This document shows, piece by piece, positions 54,453-62,452 of a stretch of DNA of 64,000 nt. Source of the DNA: Qipengyuania flava (GTDB lineage Bacteria > Pseudomonadota > Alphaproteobacteria > Sphingomonadales > Sphingomonadaceae); contig NZ_JAASQU010000001.1 in the NCBI RefSeq assembly GCF_011762005.1, positions 186,001 to 250,000 on the forward strand, written 5' to 3'. Every line of letters starts with the position of its first letter. The first letter of the stretch is position 1. Position numbers and translations under genes: made by a program. The notes beneath the pieces are model-generated. The model worked only from the letters and a program-made list of their open reading frames with translations, made no database searches and had not been told where the DNA came from.

Positions 54453-56758
54453 TCGGCCAGCGATACGAAGCTGTCGAGAACGCGCTTTTCGCCCGCTTTC
54501 TCGAATTCGATCGTCAACTTGTTGCCTTCCTGCCCGGTGACGCAACCATAGCCGAACTTGTCGTGAAAGACGCGCGCGCCGAGCGCGATGTCCGTGCGTG
54601 GCTGCGCGGCGAAGCTCGCGGCGCTGCGCCCCGGCTCGGCGAGGCGCTTGGGCGTGGTATCGTAGCCACCTGAAAGCGCTCTTTGCCAGCCGGGGCCGCG
54701 CGCACCCGACCGGTCTGGCCGGTTCGACGAGACATGCGCGAAGGGATCCTCGCTCTCGCTCCAATTGGCGCGCCACAGCGAAGCGCCGCCGGTCATCGTG
54801 CTTTCGGTAGAGATGTATTCCTCAGGCAGATCCTCAATGAACCTGCTCGGGATGGAACTCGTCCACTGGCCGAAGATGCGCCGGTTGGCCGCGTGCAGGA
54901 TCGTGCAGCGCCGCTTGGCACGCGTGATCGCGACGTAAGCGAGGCGGCGTTCTTCCTCGAGGCTGGCCAAGCCACCTTCGTCGATCGCGCGCTGACTGGG
55001 AAAGACGCCTTCTTCCCAACCGGGCAGGAAGACATGGTCGAATTCGAGACCCTTCGCCGCATGCATGGTCATGATGGTGACCTTCTCGCCATCGTCGGCG
55101 CGGTCGTTGTCCATCACGAGACTGACATGTTCGAGGAAATCGCCGAGCGTTTCGTATTCCTCCATCGCGCGCGCCAGTTCGGTCAGGTTTTCCAGTCTAC
55201 CTGCGCTTTCCGCGCTGCGATCCTTCTGCAGCATGTCCTCATAGCCGCTCTCGGCAAGCACCATGCGCAGCAGTTCGGACGGCGTTACCTTCTCGGCTTG
55301 TTCGCGCCAGTGCACGAACTGACCCAGCAGTCCGACAAGGTTGTTGCGCGCGCGGGCGGGAAGCTCGTCGGTTTCGCACAGGTCGAGGCTGGCTGCCGCC
55401 AATGGCATTTGCACCTGCCGCGCATGGCGGCGCATTGCCTCCAGCGTCTTAGCGCCGAGACCGCGCTTGGGCTGGTTGTAGATACGTTCGAAAGCAAGGT
55501 CGTCGGCAGGCTGCGCGATGGTGCGCAGATAAGCGAGCGCATCGCGGATTTCGGCGCGCTCGTAGAAGCGATATCCGCCGACGATGCGGTAGTTGAGCCC
55601 GATCTGGATGAAGCGGTCCTCGAATTCGCGAGTCTGGTATTGCGCGCGCACAAGGATGGCGATCTGGTCGAGCGGGGCACCTTCGCTTTCGAGCCGTTCG
55701 ATGTCTTCGCCGACGCGGCGGGCCTCTTCCGGGGCATCCCAGACGCCGATTACGCGGATCTTTTCGCCTGCGGGCAACTCGGTCCAAAGGGTCTTGCCCA
55801 GCCGCTCGCTATTGGCGCCGATCAGGCCGGATGCGGCGGCGAGGATCTGCGGTGTCGAGCGGTAGTTCTGCTCGAGCTTGACCACTGCGGCGCCGGGAAA
55901 ATCCTTTTCGAACTTGAGGATATTGGCGACTTCTGCGCCGCGCCATGAATAGATCGACTGGTCGTCGTCACCCACCACGCAGATGTTCTTGCGCGCCTGC
56001 GCCAGCAACCGAAGCCACAGGTACTGGACCTGATTGGTGTCCTGATATTCGTCTACAAGGATGTATTTGAAGCGCTGCTGATACTGAGCGAGCACATCGT
56101 GGTGCTTGCGGAAGATGTTCAGGATATGCAGCAAAAGGTCACCGAAATCGCAGGCATTCAGCGCGATCAATCGATCCTGATACAGCTTGTAGAATTGGGC
56201 GCCGCGGCCATTGGCGTAACTTTCGTTCTCCACCGCATCGAGATCACCGGGGTTCAGCCCGCCATTTTTCCAGCGGTCGATCAACCCGGCGAGTTGTCTC
56301 GCCGGCCAGCGCTTCTCGTCGAGATCGTTTTGCTGGATCAACTGCTTCAACAGGCGTAACTGATCGTCGGTATCGATGATGGTGTAATTGCTCTGCAGGC
56401 CGACGAGTTCGGCATGCCGCCGCAGCATCTTCGCGCCGATCGAATGGAAAGTGCCCAGCCACGGCATCCCCTCGACGGCATCCCCGATATGTCGGCCGAC
56501 GCGTTCGCGCATCTCGCGCGCCGCCTTGTTGGTGAAGGTGACGCACAAAATCTCGCTCGGCCAGGCCCGGCGCGTTGCGATGAGGTGTGCCAATCGTGCG
56601 GTCAAAGCCGCGGTCTTGCCCGTGCCAGCGCCAGCCAGCATCAACACCGGACCTTCCGTGGTCAGAACGGCTTCGCGCTGCGGAGCATTCAAACGCGCGG
56701 CATAGGCGGGAATCTGCGCATCTTGGGGCGCGGCGGACGGGGCGGGGAGATCGGTCAT
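54449..56758 (-). CDS. uvrD: DNA helicase II (UvrD/PcrA)
   Basis: A 769-residue superfamily 1A helicase for nucleotide-excision and mismatch repair. The start at 56758 (MTDLPAPSA) is chosen because the LexA-type box lies just upstream of it and would be inside the coding region if the longer frame were used. Motif I LAGAGTGKTAA at 41, Ia CVTFTNKAAREM, II VDEYQDTN, III VVGDDDQSIYSWRGA, IV RSTPQIL, V MTMHAAKGLEFDHVFLPG, VI RRLAYVAITRAKR are present. A C-terminal Tudor-like part (RVFHDKFGYGCVTGQEGNKL) also fits UvrD/PcrA. No Shine-Dalgarno is visible before the ATG, so it may be translated from a near-leaderless mRNA. Confidence 0.95.
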   Translation of the reverse strand: MTDLPAPSAAPQDAQIPAYAARLNAPQREAVLTTEGPVLMLAGAGTGKTAALTARLAHLIATRRAWPSEILCVTFTNKAAREMRERVGRHIGDAVEGMPWLGTFHSIGAKMLRRHAELVGLQSNYTIIDTDDQLRLLKQLIQQNDLDEKRWPARQLAGLIDRWKNGGLNPGDLDAVENESYANGRGAQFYKLYQDRLIALNACDFGDLLLHILNIFRKHHDVLAQYQQRFKYILVDEYQDTNQVQYLWLRLLAQARKNICVVGDDDQSIYSWRGAEVANILKFEKDFPGAAVVKLEQNYRSTPQILAAASGLIGANSERLGKTLWTELPAGEKIRVIGVWDAPEEARRVGEDIERLESEGAPLDQIAILVRAQYQTREFEDRFIQIGLNYRIVGGYRFYERAEIRDALAYLRTIAQPADDLAFERIYNQPKRGLGAKTLEAMRRHARQVQMPLAAASLDLCETDELPARARNNLVGLLGQFVHWREQAEKVTPSELLRMVLAESGYEDMLQKDRSAESAGRLENLTELARAMEEYETLGDFLEHVSLVMDNDRADDGEKVTIMTMHAAKGLEFDHVFLPGWEEGVFPSQRAIDEGGLASLEEERRLAYVAITRAKRRCTILHAANRRIFGQWTSSIPSRFIEDLPEEYISTESTMTGGASLWRANWSESEDPFAHVSSNRPDRSGARGPGWQRALSGGYDTTPKRLAEPGRSAASFAAQPRTDIALGARVFHDKFGYGCVTGQEGNKLTIEFEKAGEKRVLDSFVSLAD

Positions 56759-56766
56759 GCAGTGGG

Positions 56767-56781
56767 GAACAGCTAGGGAAC
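56767..56781 (-). promoter_or_regulatory. LexA (SOS)-type box of uvrD
   Basis: On the minus strand GTTCCCTAGCTGTTC is an exact GTTC-N7-GTTC match, 8 bases upstream of the uvrD ATG. Promoter-like TTGTCT and TAGCTG are 17 bases apart, with the -10 inside the box, so LexA would cover the start region. The box shares 10 of 15 bases with the one at recA. Confidence 0.8.
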
Positions 56782-56821
56782 GCGGGGGCGCTAGACAAGT
56801 CCCGCGGTCCGACGGGCCTGC

Positions 56822-56847
56822 GGAACATTGCCCCGCGCCGCTGCGTA
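56822..56847 (+). promoter_or_regulatory. Possible EcfG-type (general stress) promoter of the first repeat protein
   Basis: GGAAC (56822-56826), 17 bases, then CGTA (56844-56847), close to the alphaproteobacterial EcfG form GGAAC-N16/17-CGTT (one mismatch). It would start about 30 bases upstream of the ATG. Confidence 0.4.
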
Positions 56848-56883
56848 GATGGGGCATGACACCGACGAATGGAGACCTATCCC

Positions 56884-57450
56884 ATGCGTAACATGATCCT
56901 CGCCGGCGCCGCCGCGCTGGCTTTCACCGCCACTCCCGCTCTTGCCGACCATCACATGGAAGGCGAAGCCTTCAGCTGGTCCGCCGAACAGGAAGCAGCC
57001 TATGACGGCTGGCCCGCCGATCGCCAGACAGCTTACGATGGCTGGCCTGCCGACGTTCAGAAGTACTACTGGACGCTGACCCCGTCGCAGAAGCAGGGCT
57101 GGTGGGTGCTGACCGATGAGCAGCGTGTGCGGATCTACGAGATGACGCCCGATGCGCGCACCCAGGCGTGGACGCAGATTGCGTCGCAGATGAGCAGCGC
57201 AACGCCGACCGCCCCGACGCGAGGTGACGCATCGCCGCGTTTCCAGAGCAAGGAAATGGTTCAGGCGACGCCTGCCGAATACACCGCCGCCTCGGGAGAC
57301 AACCTGCCGGTATGCTCCGCCATGCAGCAGGATGGATGCATCAATAGCTGGGCCAAGAACAAGACGGGCAACCGCCCGCTGGAATACTGGCCGGGCAAGC
57401 CCGCCAGCGAAATCCCCGAAAAGCTTCCGGCGACCAAGCCGGGCACGTAA
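56884..57450 (+). CDS. Secreted aromatic 11-residue-repeat protein (first of two paralogues)
   Basis: A 188-residue exported protein. The ATG at 56884 has GGAG 9 bases ahead and starts a signal peptide (MRNMILAGAAALAFTATPALA). The mature part has tandem units of 11-12 residues, each with Gln at position 4, an aromatic residue at position 7 and Pro/Asp at the end: AEQEAAYDGWP, ADRQTAYDGWP, ADVQKYYWTLTP, SQKQGWWVLTD, EQRVRIYEMTP, then a partial one. A C-terminal ~70-residue part, absent from the second copy, has a Cys pair (PVCSAMQQDGC) and ends NRPLEYWPGKP. I do not recognise a family. A terminator closes the gene. Location is periplasm or outside. Confidence 0.75.
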   Translation: MRNMILAGAAALAFTATPALADHHMEGEAFSWSAEQEAAYDGWPADRQTAYDGWPADVQKYYWTLTPSQKQGWWVLTDEQRVRIYEMTPDARTQAWTQIASQMSSATPTAPTRGDASPRFQSKEMVQATPAEYTAASGDNLPVCSAMQQDGCINSWAKNKTGNRPLEYWPGKPASEIPEKLPATKPGT

Positions 57451-57496
57451 GCGAACTCCGCGCACTCGGCGCCTATTGGCCGACTGCCTGGAAAGG

Positions 57497-57527
57497 GGGC
57501 GGGACCGTGCAAACGGTCCCGCCCTTT
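57497..57527 (+). terminator. Rho-independent terminator between the two repeat-protein genes
   Basis: A perfect 12-bp stem GGGCGGGACCGT (57497-57508) with its complement (57513-57524), GCAA loop, followed by TTTC. The T-run is short. Confidence 0.8.
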
Positions 57528-57626
57528 CACTTTGCGCGTACGACACTTTGCGCTCCGCCTTGTTTGCGGCACAATTGGCGCCGGGACGTGCGCCAGAAGG
57601 GTTGGGGGTAGGGGCCAGCCGCGAAT

Positions 57627-57651
57627 GGAACCGTTAGTCTTCAAACACTTT
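57627..57651 (+). promoter_or_regulatory. Possible EcfG-type promoter of the second repeat protein
   Basis: GGAAC (57627-57631), 16 bases, then CTTT (57648-57651), one mismatch to the CGTT of EcfG promoters. It would start about 50 bases before the ATG. Weak alone, but the paralogue upstream has the same arrangement. Confidence 0.33.
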
Positions 57652-57709
57652 GAGCCCATGCGAATTGGGCCCTTGGGCTTTTCGTCACGCCCCAATGAAA
57701 GGACTGACT

Positions 57710-58093
57710 ATGCGTAACACCATTTACTACATCGTCGGCGGGTCGCTCGCCTCCATTTCCATCCCTGCGCTCGCACAGGACGCCCCCATGCAGGACGCTT
57801 CTTCTGAAGTCGCCGCGGAGAGCACTGCTGCGCTGAGCGCGGAACAGCAGGCCTCCTACGATGGCTGGCCGGCCGAGCAGCAGGCGCAGTTCGACACGTG
57901 GCCCGGCGAAGTGCAGACCTACTACTGGACGCTCACGCCCGAGCGGCAAAGCCTGTTCTGGCGTATCTCTGACGCCAACAAGGTGACGCTGGCCGGACTG
58001 TCGGCGGAACAGCAGGCGCAAGCCTGGACCCAGATCGAGGGGCAGGCCGCGGCACAGGCGGCAACTGCCGGGGCCGAAACTGACGGAATGTAA
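57710..58093 (+). CDS. Secreted aromatic 11-residue-repeat protein (second of two paralogues)
   Basis: A 127-residue exported protein. The ATG at 57710 has AAGGA 7 bases ahead; signal peptide MRNTIYYIVGGSLASISIPALA. The repeat units align without gaps to the first copy: AEQQASYDGWP, AEQQAQFDTWP, GEVQTYYWTLTP, ERQSLFWRISD, ANKVTLAGLSA, then EQQAQAWTQI (identical QAWTQI end in both). It stops about 15 residues later, without the Cys-containing C-terminus. Function unknown; the repeat suggests an all-helical, aromatic-lined surface. It is convergent with rsmD (13 bases between stops). Confidence 0.75.
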   Translation: MRNTIYYIVGGSLASISIPALAQDAPMQDASSEVAAESTAALSAEQQASYDGWPAEQQAQFDTWPGEVQTYYWTLTPERQSLFWRISDANKVTLAGLSAEQQAQAWTQIEGQAAAQAATAGAETDGM

Positions 58094-58106
58094 GTCTCAG
58101 CAAGTT

Positions 58107-58652
58107 TTAGCGGGCAAGGCGGAGCAACAGGATCTTCGCCTTGCCCGTCTTGCGTTCGGCGACGATCTCGAACGCGCGCAATTCGCGATCCTCACACGCA
58201 CCGATCTCCAGCGCGATCCACGTCGCCTCTCCGATCCAGCCAAGCCGCGCCAGGCGATCGAGCGCGACATGGCCTGCGCCCGTGTCGTAGGGCGGGTCGA
58301 GCAACACCAGATCATGCGGAACTTTCGCCGGGCCCAGACCCATTACCGATGCCTGCTGGACGACGCATTTCGGACGCGCGCCGAGCGCCTCGATGTTCGT
58401 GCGGATCGCCTTGGTGGCCTGCGCGTCCTGTTCGACGAACAGGCAGGAAGCCGCACCACGCGACAAGGCCTCCAGACCCAGCGCGCCAGAGCCCGCAAAC
58501 AAGTCCGCGACGCTCAGCCCTTCGAAACTGCCGACCCGGCTGGCGAGCATGTTGAACATGGTTTCGCGCGTCCGGTCGGCCGTCGGGCGCGTCAGGTCCC
58601 CGGCAGGAGCAACAAGCCTGCGACCGCGCCATTCCCCTGCGACGATTCTCAC
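58107..58652 (-). CDS. rsmD: 16S rRNA (guanine-966-N2)-methyltransferase RsmD
   Basis: A 181-residue methyltransferase acting on G966 of 16S rRNA in the assembled 30S subunit. RIVAGEWRGRRLVAP is the usual front; TRPTADRTRETMFNML, ADLFAGSGALGLEALSRGA (SAM site) and LVLLDPPYDTG (the D-P-P-Y catalytic motif for N2 methylation) follow. The start is GTG and overlaps the stop of the pseudouridine synthase gene (GTGA), so both are translated together. Confidence 0.95.
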   Translation of the reverse strand: MRIVAGEWRGRRLVAPAGDLTRPTADRTRETMFNMLASRVGSFEGLSVADLFAGSGALGLEALSRGAASCLFVEQDAQATKAIRTNIEALGARPKCVVQQASVMGLGPAKVPHDLVLLDPPYDTGAGHVALDRLARLGWIGEATWIALEIGACEDRELRAFEIVAERKTGKAKILLLRLAR

Positions 58653-59416
58653 AGCCGGCCGCCGCGTTTGAGCTGCTTGCGGAATCGCTCGACATCCGCC
58701 TGCCGGATCTCGACCGCTTGCCCGCGCGGAAGGTCGGCGAGTTCGAACGGGCCGTACGCCGTCCGCAAGAGCCGGTTTACCTTGAGCCCGAGATGCTCGA
58801 GCACGCGGCGGACCTCGCGATTCTTGCCTTCGGTCAGCGTCATCTCGATCCAGCGGTTCTTGCCCGACCCACGTTCGAGATCGGCCTCGATTCGCCCGTA
58901 ACGCACCCCGTCGATTTCGATGCCCTCGATCAGCGCATCGAGTTGCGCCTGCGTGATGTCGCCGAAAGCGCGCGCGCGATAGGTGCGCGGGACACGCGAA
59001 GACGGAAGCTCCATTGCGCGCTTAAGCTCGCCGTCATTGGTGAGCAGCAGCAGCCCCTCGGTGTTGAAGTCGAGCCGGCCGACCGGCATCACGCGGCCTG
59101 CCCCTTTCGGCAATGCATTGCGCAGGGCCGTGTAGATCGTCGGGCGTCCACGCGGATCGCGTTCGGCAGTAATCAGCCCCGATGGCTTGTGGAAAGCGAA
59201 CAGCCGTGCCGCTTCAGCCTGTTCGACCGGCTTGCCGTCCACTGTCACGCCCTTGAGCCCGGTCAGCTTGACCGCAGGCGTGTCGAGCACCTTGCCATCG
59301 AGCGCCACGCGCCCGTCGGCAATCATTCGCTCGATTTCGCGGCGGCTGGCAACGCCCGCTCGCGCGAGCAGCTTGGCGATCCGGTCGCCTTCTTCGGGTA
59401 ATCGCTTGTCGGCCAT
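58649..59416 (-). CDS. Ribosomal large-subunit pseudouridine synthase, RluB-like
   Basis: A 255-residue RsuA-family pseudouridine synthase. The N-terminal S4 domain (DRIAKLLARAGVASRREIERMI) binds RNA. Catalytic motif VGRLDFNTEGLLLLTNDGEL contains the Asp that attacks uridine; HKPSGLI and EGKNREVRRVLEHLGLKVNRLLRTAYGPF are also diagnostic. It lacks the long basic C-terminal extension of E. coli RluB. It is translationally coupled to rsmD. Confidence 0.9.
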   Translation of the reverse strand: MADKRLPEEGDRIAKLLARAGVASRREIERMIADGRVALDGKVLDTPAVKLTGLKGVTVDGKPVEQAEAARLFAFHKPSGLITAERDPRGRPTIYTALRNALPKGAGRVMPVGRLDFNTEGLLLLTNDGELKRAMELPSSRVPRTYRARAFGDITQAQLDALIEGIEIDGVRYGRIEADLERGSGKNRWIEMTLTEGKNREVRRVLEHLGLKVNRLLRTAYGPFELADLPRGQAVEIRQADVERFRKQLKRGGRL

Positions 59417-59483
59417 GCGCGCGCCAATACACACAAGTCAGGCGCTGCGGAAGCCGCGATCATGCTCCGCGCTTGCAAGCTGG

Positions 59484-60647
59484 CTAGGCGTTAGCGGCGA
59501 GCGCCGCCTCTACGGTTTCGTGATAGCGCCTGATCCCGCCCTCGAGCGTACCCAGTGTCAATTCGGGCACGGCGCCGGTCGCAAGTCCCTGCTGGCCCAG
59601 TTCCGCCGCGCGGAAATCCTCGCATGCGAAGACGCCGCCATCGAGCAGCGCCCAGCTGCGCTCCCAATGGTCGCGCGCCTTGTCTGTCGCGGGATGTTCG
59701 GGAATGAGCATGAAATCCTCGACCAGCGTCCGGTCGTGCGCCTGCGGCATCATCATCATGACGTTGATATAGTCGGGGCTCGGGATGATCAGCGCCCCCG
59801 GCAGAAGCTGGTAGGCATAGGTTACCACGCGCCGCAGCGCCGCCATGTCGGTGAGGTCGACTTCGTCCATATCCTCGAGCCGCCCGACCGCGCTGCGCGC
59901 ATGCGGGCCGATCATGTCGCCGCTGGTCGCGCCGTCCTTGAAGAAGGGGCCGATGGTTTTCGCGTGCAGCCGCGTGACATGATAGCTTTCGAGGAAGGCA
60001 TCCATGATGAGCTTCCAGTTTCCCGCCACCTCATGCGTCTTGCGGCGGAACAGCACCTGTTCTCCCATTCCCAGCGCGTCGAAATCGGCACCGATTGTTT
60101 GCGCCAGCGTGAAATCGGCCGTCTCCTCGCGCGGACAGAACCAGATCAGCCCGCCGGTTTCGCAGCTCGGCAGTTCGACGAGGCTGTAACCGTCCTTCTC
60201 CAACCCGGGGAATGTGTCTGGCCGGGGCAGGGCGAGCAGCCGACCGTCCACCGAATAGGTCCAGGCGTGGTAGGGGCAGACCAGCTTTTTGGTGCACTGT
60301 ACGTCATTGCCCTCGACCAAGCGCGTGCCGCGGTGTCGACAGACGTTGAGGAAGACGTGCGCGACACCGTCCTTGTCGCGCGTAATCAGCAGGGGCCTGC
60401 CGGTCGCATCATGCGGAACCGCCATTCCGGCTTCGGGCAGAAGCGCCGAGGGACACAGGATTTGCGGTAGGCGATCGTAGATCGCGGCTTTCTCTCGTGC
60501 CCAGTATTCCGGGTCGATATAGACGCTTGCCGGGACCTTTGTGGCCGTGCCGGCATCACGCTGCCGGCCTTCGGCAATATCCCTGGCCAGCGCCAGCATG
60601 CCGTCGGTCGGGCGACGTGCGGGTTGTTTGGTGTCGACAGCGCTCAT
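59484..60647 (-). CDS. Rieske non-heme iron oxygenase, alpha subunit
   Basis: A 387-residue ring-hydroxylating oxygenase-type protein. Rieske ligands are Cys103 and His105 (NVCRHRG) with Cys124 and His127 (VCPYHAW), in the normal C-x-H-x18-C-x2-H form. The catalytic domain has GNWKLIMDAFLESYHVTRLH with iron ligands His223 and His228. This resembles the RHO_alpha_C subgroup that includes enzymes acting on aromatics, betaines or carnitine. No reductase, ferredoxin or beta-subunit gene is adjacent, so partners must come from elsewhere. The substrate is unknown. It is divergent from the AmpG-type gene. Confidence 0.9.
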   Translation of the reverse strand: MSAVDTKQPARRPTDGMLALARDIAEGRQRDAGTATKVPASVYIDPEYWAREKAAIYDRLPQILCPSALLPEAGMAVPHDATGRPLLITRDKDGVAHVFLNVCRHRGTRLVEGNDVQCTKKLVCPYHAWTYSVDGRLLALPRPDTFPGLEKDGYSLVELPSCETGGLIWFCPREETADFTLAQTIGADFDALGMGEQVLFRRKTHEVAGNWKLIMDAFLESYHVTRLHAKTIGPFFKDGATSGDMIGPHARSAVGRLEDMDEVDLTDMAALRRVVTYAYQLLPGALIIPSPDYINVMMMMPQAHDRTLVEDFMLIPEHPATDKARDHWERSWALLDGGVFACEDFRAAELGQQGLATGAVPELTLGTLEGGIRRYHETVEAALAANA

Positions 60648-60718
60648 GACGCCTGTTCCTTCCTCTCTCTCGTCGCTAGTGTCGCAAAAAATACGCCGAA
60701 TTGGAAGGACGCTAGGGA

Positions 60719-62452
60719 ATGGCTGCGGTCGCAGAAGATAAGAAGAAGATCTCCGCCTGGCGCGCGCTCGGTATGGCGCTGGGCAATCGCAAGACCGGTT
60801 TCATGCTGCTGTTCGGCTTCGCCAGCGGGCTCCCGTTCGCCCTGTTCCTCGGCACGCTGTTCGCCTGGCTGACCGAGGCCGAGGTCGATCTCGAGACGAT
60901 GGGTATCTTCTCGCTCATCGGGCTCGCCTACGCCTTCCAGTTCCTGTGGTCGCCGCTGATCGACAAAGTGAACATCCCGGTGTTGCGCCGGCTGGGACGG
61001 CGCAAGCAGTGGATCGTGCCGATGCAGTTGCTGCTCGGCGCGATCCTGATCACGATGAGCGTTCTGGAGCCGCGTACGCAGCTCGGCATGTTCTCGCTGC
61101 TTGCGGGTATTGGCGCGTTCGCGAGCGCGACGCAGGACATCGCCATCAACGCATGGCGGATCGACGTTGCGGACGAGCGCGCGACGATCGACATCCTCTC
61201 CACCGTCTACCAGATGGGCTACCGGCTGTCGTCGCTGGTCGGCGGGGCATTGGGGCTGATCATTGCTGCCCGGATCGGCTGGCCCGAAACCTATGCGATG
61301 ATGGGGGCAATCCTGCTGGGGGTCGGCTTCATCGGCCTGTGGGCGCCCAATGCGAGCGAGAACGCCGCAGACCTGGCGAGCGAGAGCGACCGGCAGGTGC
61401 GCGCGCTGCGCCAGGCGGGTGAACTCGAGCCCGCAATCCGCAATCGCGCCTTGGCGCTCGTCGCGCTACTGTGGGCGGGGGCGATCGGCACCGTCTTGGC
61501 GTTCATGATCATGTCGATGACCTATGCGCCCGAGGATCGACCCAATCCGACCGAATTCACGGTCAACATCGGCCCGTGGATCATCGTGGCGACGATCATC
61601 CTGCCGGCGCTGATCGCGGGTTGGCTGGCCTCGAAGAAGCGCCGCGGAGAACACCTGCTGGCAGCGGACGAGGAACCCGCCACCGGCGGCAATTACGTCC
61701 TCGATCACCTCTACCGTGCGCTGGTATTGCCATTGGTCGAATTCGTCGGGCGGATGGGATGGTCGCTCGTGCTGATCCTGGCGGTCGTGCTGACCTATCG
61801 CATCTGCGACGCGATCTGGGGCACTTTCGCCTATCCGTTCTATCTTGGCGAACTCGAATATACTAATGACGACGTCGCATTCGCGTCGAAGTTCTTCGGC
61901 GTGGGCGCCATCATCGCCGGGCTGGCTCTGGGCGGATTGCTGTTGACCACCATCGGGCGCATGGCGACGCTGTTGATCGGCGGGATACTCGCCGCGCTGA
62001 CCAATTTGCTTTACGCGGACATGGCCGTTGGCGGGCACTACATGGAAGCCTTCAGCGGGGCGATCGGCTTTACCTATTTGATCGAACAGGTACCGGGTAT
62101 CGGCGATGCGGATCTCGCCAAGCTGACGATCACCATCGCGTTCGAGAACCTCGCGATTGGCATAGCGGGCGCGGCCTATGTCGCGTGGCTTTCCTCGATC
62201 GTGTCGAAGAAGTTCAGCGCGGTCCAATATGCCTTGCTGTCGTCGCTTACGCTGCTTGTCGGTACGCTGGGCCGCGGGGCCCTGGGCGAGATGATCGAAG
62301 ACCAAGGCTATTACGACGTCTTCATCCTGACCACGTGGATCGGTCTCGCGGCGGCTGTCCTCGTTTGCTTCGAATGGTATCGCCAGAGCCGCGGCAAGGC
62401 GGCGGCGGGGGTGGTCGCCCCTGAAGCCGGCGAGGTCGCCCCGGCCGAGTGA
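60719..62452 (+). CDS. AmpG-type MFS permease (muropeptide importer)
   Basis: A 577-residue major facilitator with about 14 helices. GFASGLPFALFLGTLFAWLTE, FSLIGLAYAFQFLWSPLIDK, ASATQDIAINAWRID (the A-T-Q-D-I-A signature of AmpG) and QMGYRLSSLVGGALGL are present. AmpG imports anhydro-muropeptides for peptidoglycan recycling and, in some species, beta-lactamase control. The lytic transglycosylase gene at 1.3 kb makes its substrate. The gene is 71 bases from the divergent oxygenase and its stop touches the folC stop on the other strand. Confidence 0.87.
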   Translation: MAAVAEDKKKISAWRALGMALGNRKTGFMLLFGFASGLPFALFLGTLFAWLTEAEVDLETMGIFSLIGLAYAFQFLWSPLIDKVNIPVLRRLGRRKQWIVPMQLLLGAILITMSVLEPRTQLGMFSLLAGIGAFASATQDIAINAWRIDVADERATIDILSTVYQMGYRLSSLVGGALGLIIAARIGWPETYAMMGAILLGVGFIGLWAPNASENAADLASESDRQVRALRQAGELEPAIRNRALALVALLWAGAIGTVLAFMIMSMTYAPEDRPNPTEFTVNIGPWIIVATIILPALIAGWLASKKRRGEHLLAADEEPATGGNYVLDHLYRALVLPLVEFVGRMGWSLVLILAVVLTYRICDAIWGTFAYPFYLGELEYTNDDVAFASKFFGVGAIIAGLALGGLLLTTIGRMATLLIGGILAALTNLLYADMAVGGHYMEAFSGAIGFTYLIEQVPGIGDADLAKLTITIAFENLAIGIAGAAYVAWLSSIVSKKFSAVQYALLSSLTLLVGTLGRGALGEMIEDQGYYDVFILTTWIGLAAAVLVCFEWYRQSRGKAAAGVVAPEAGEVAPAE

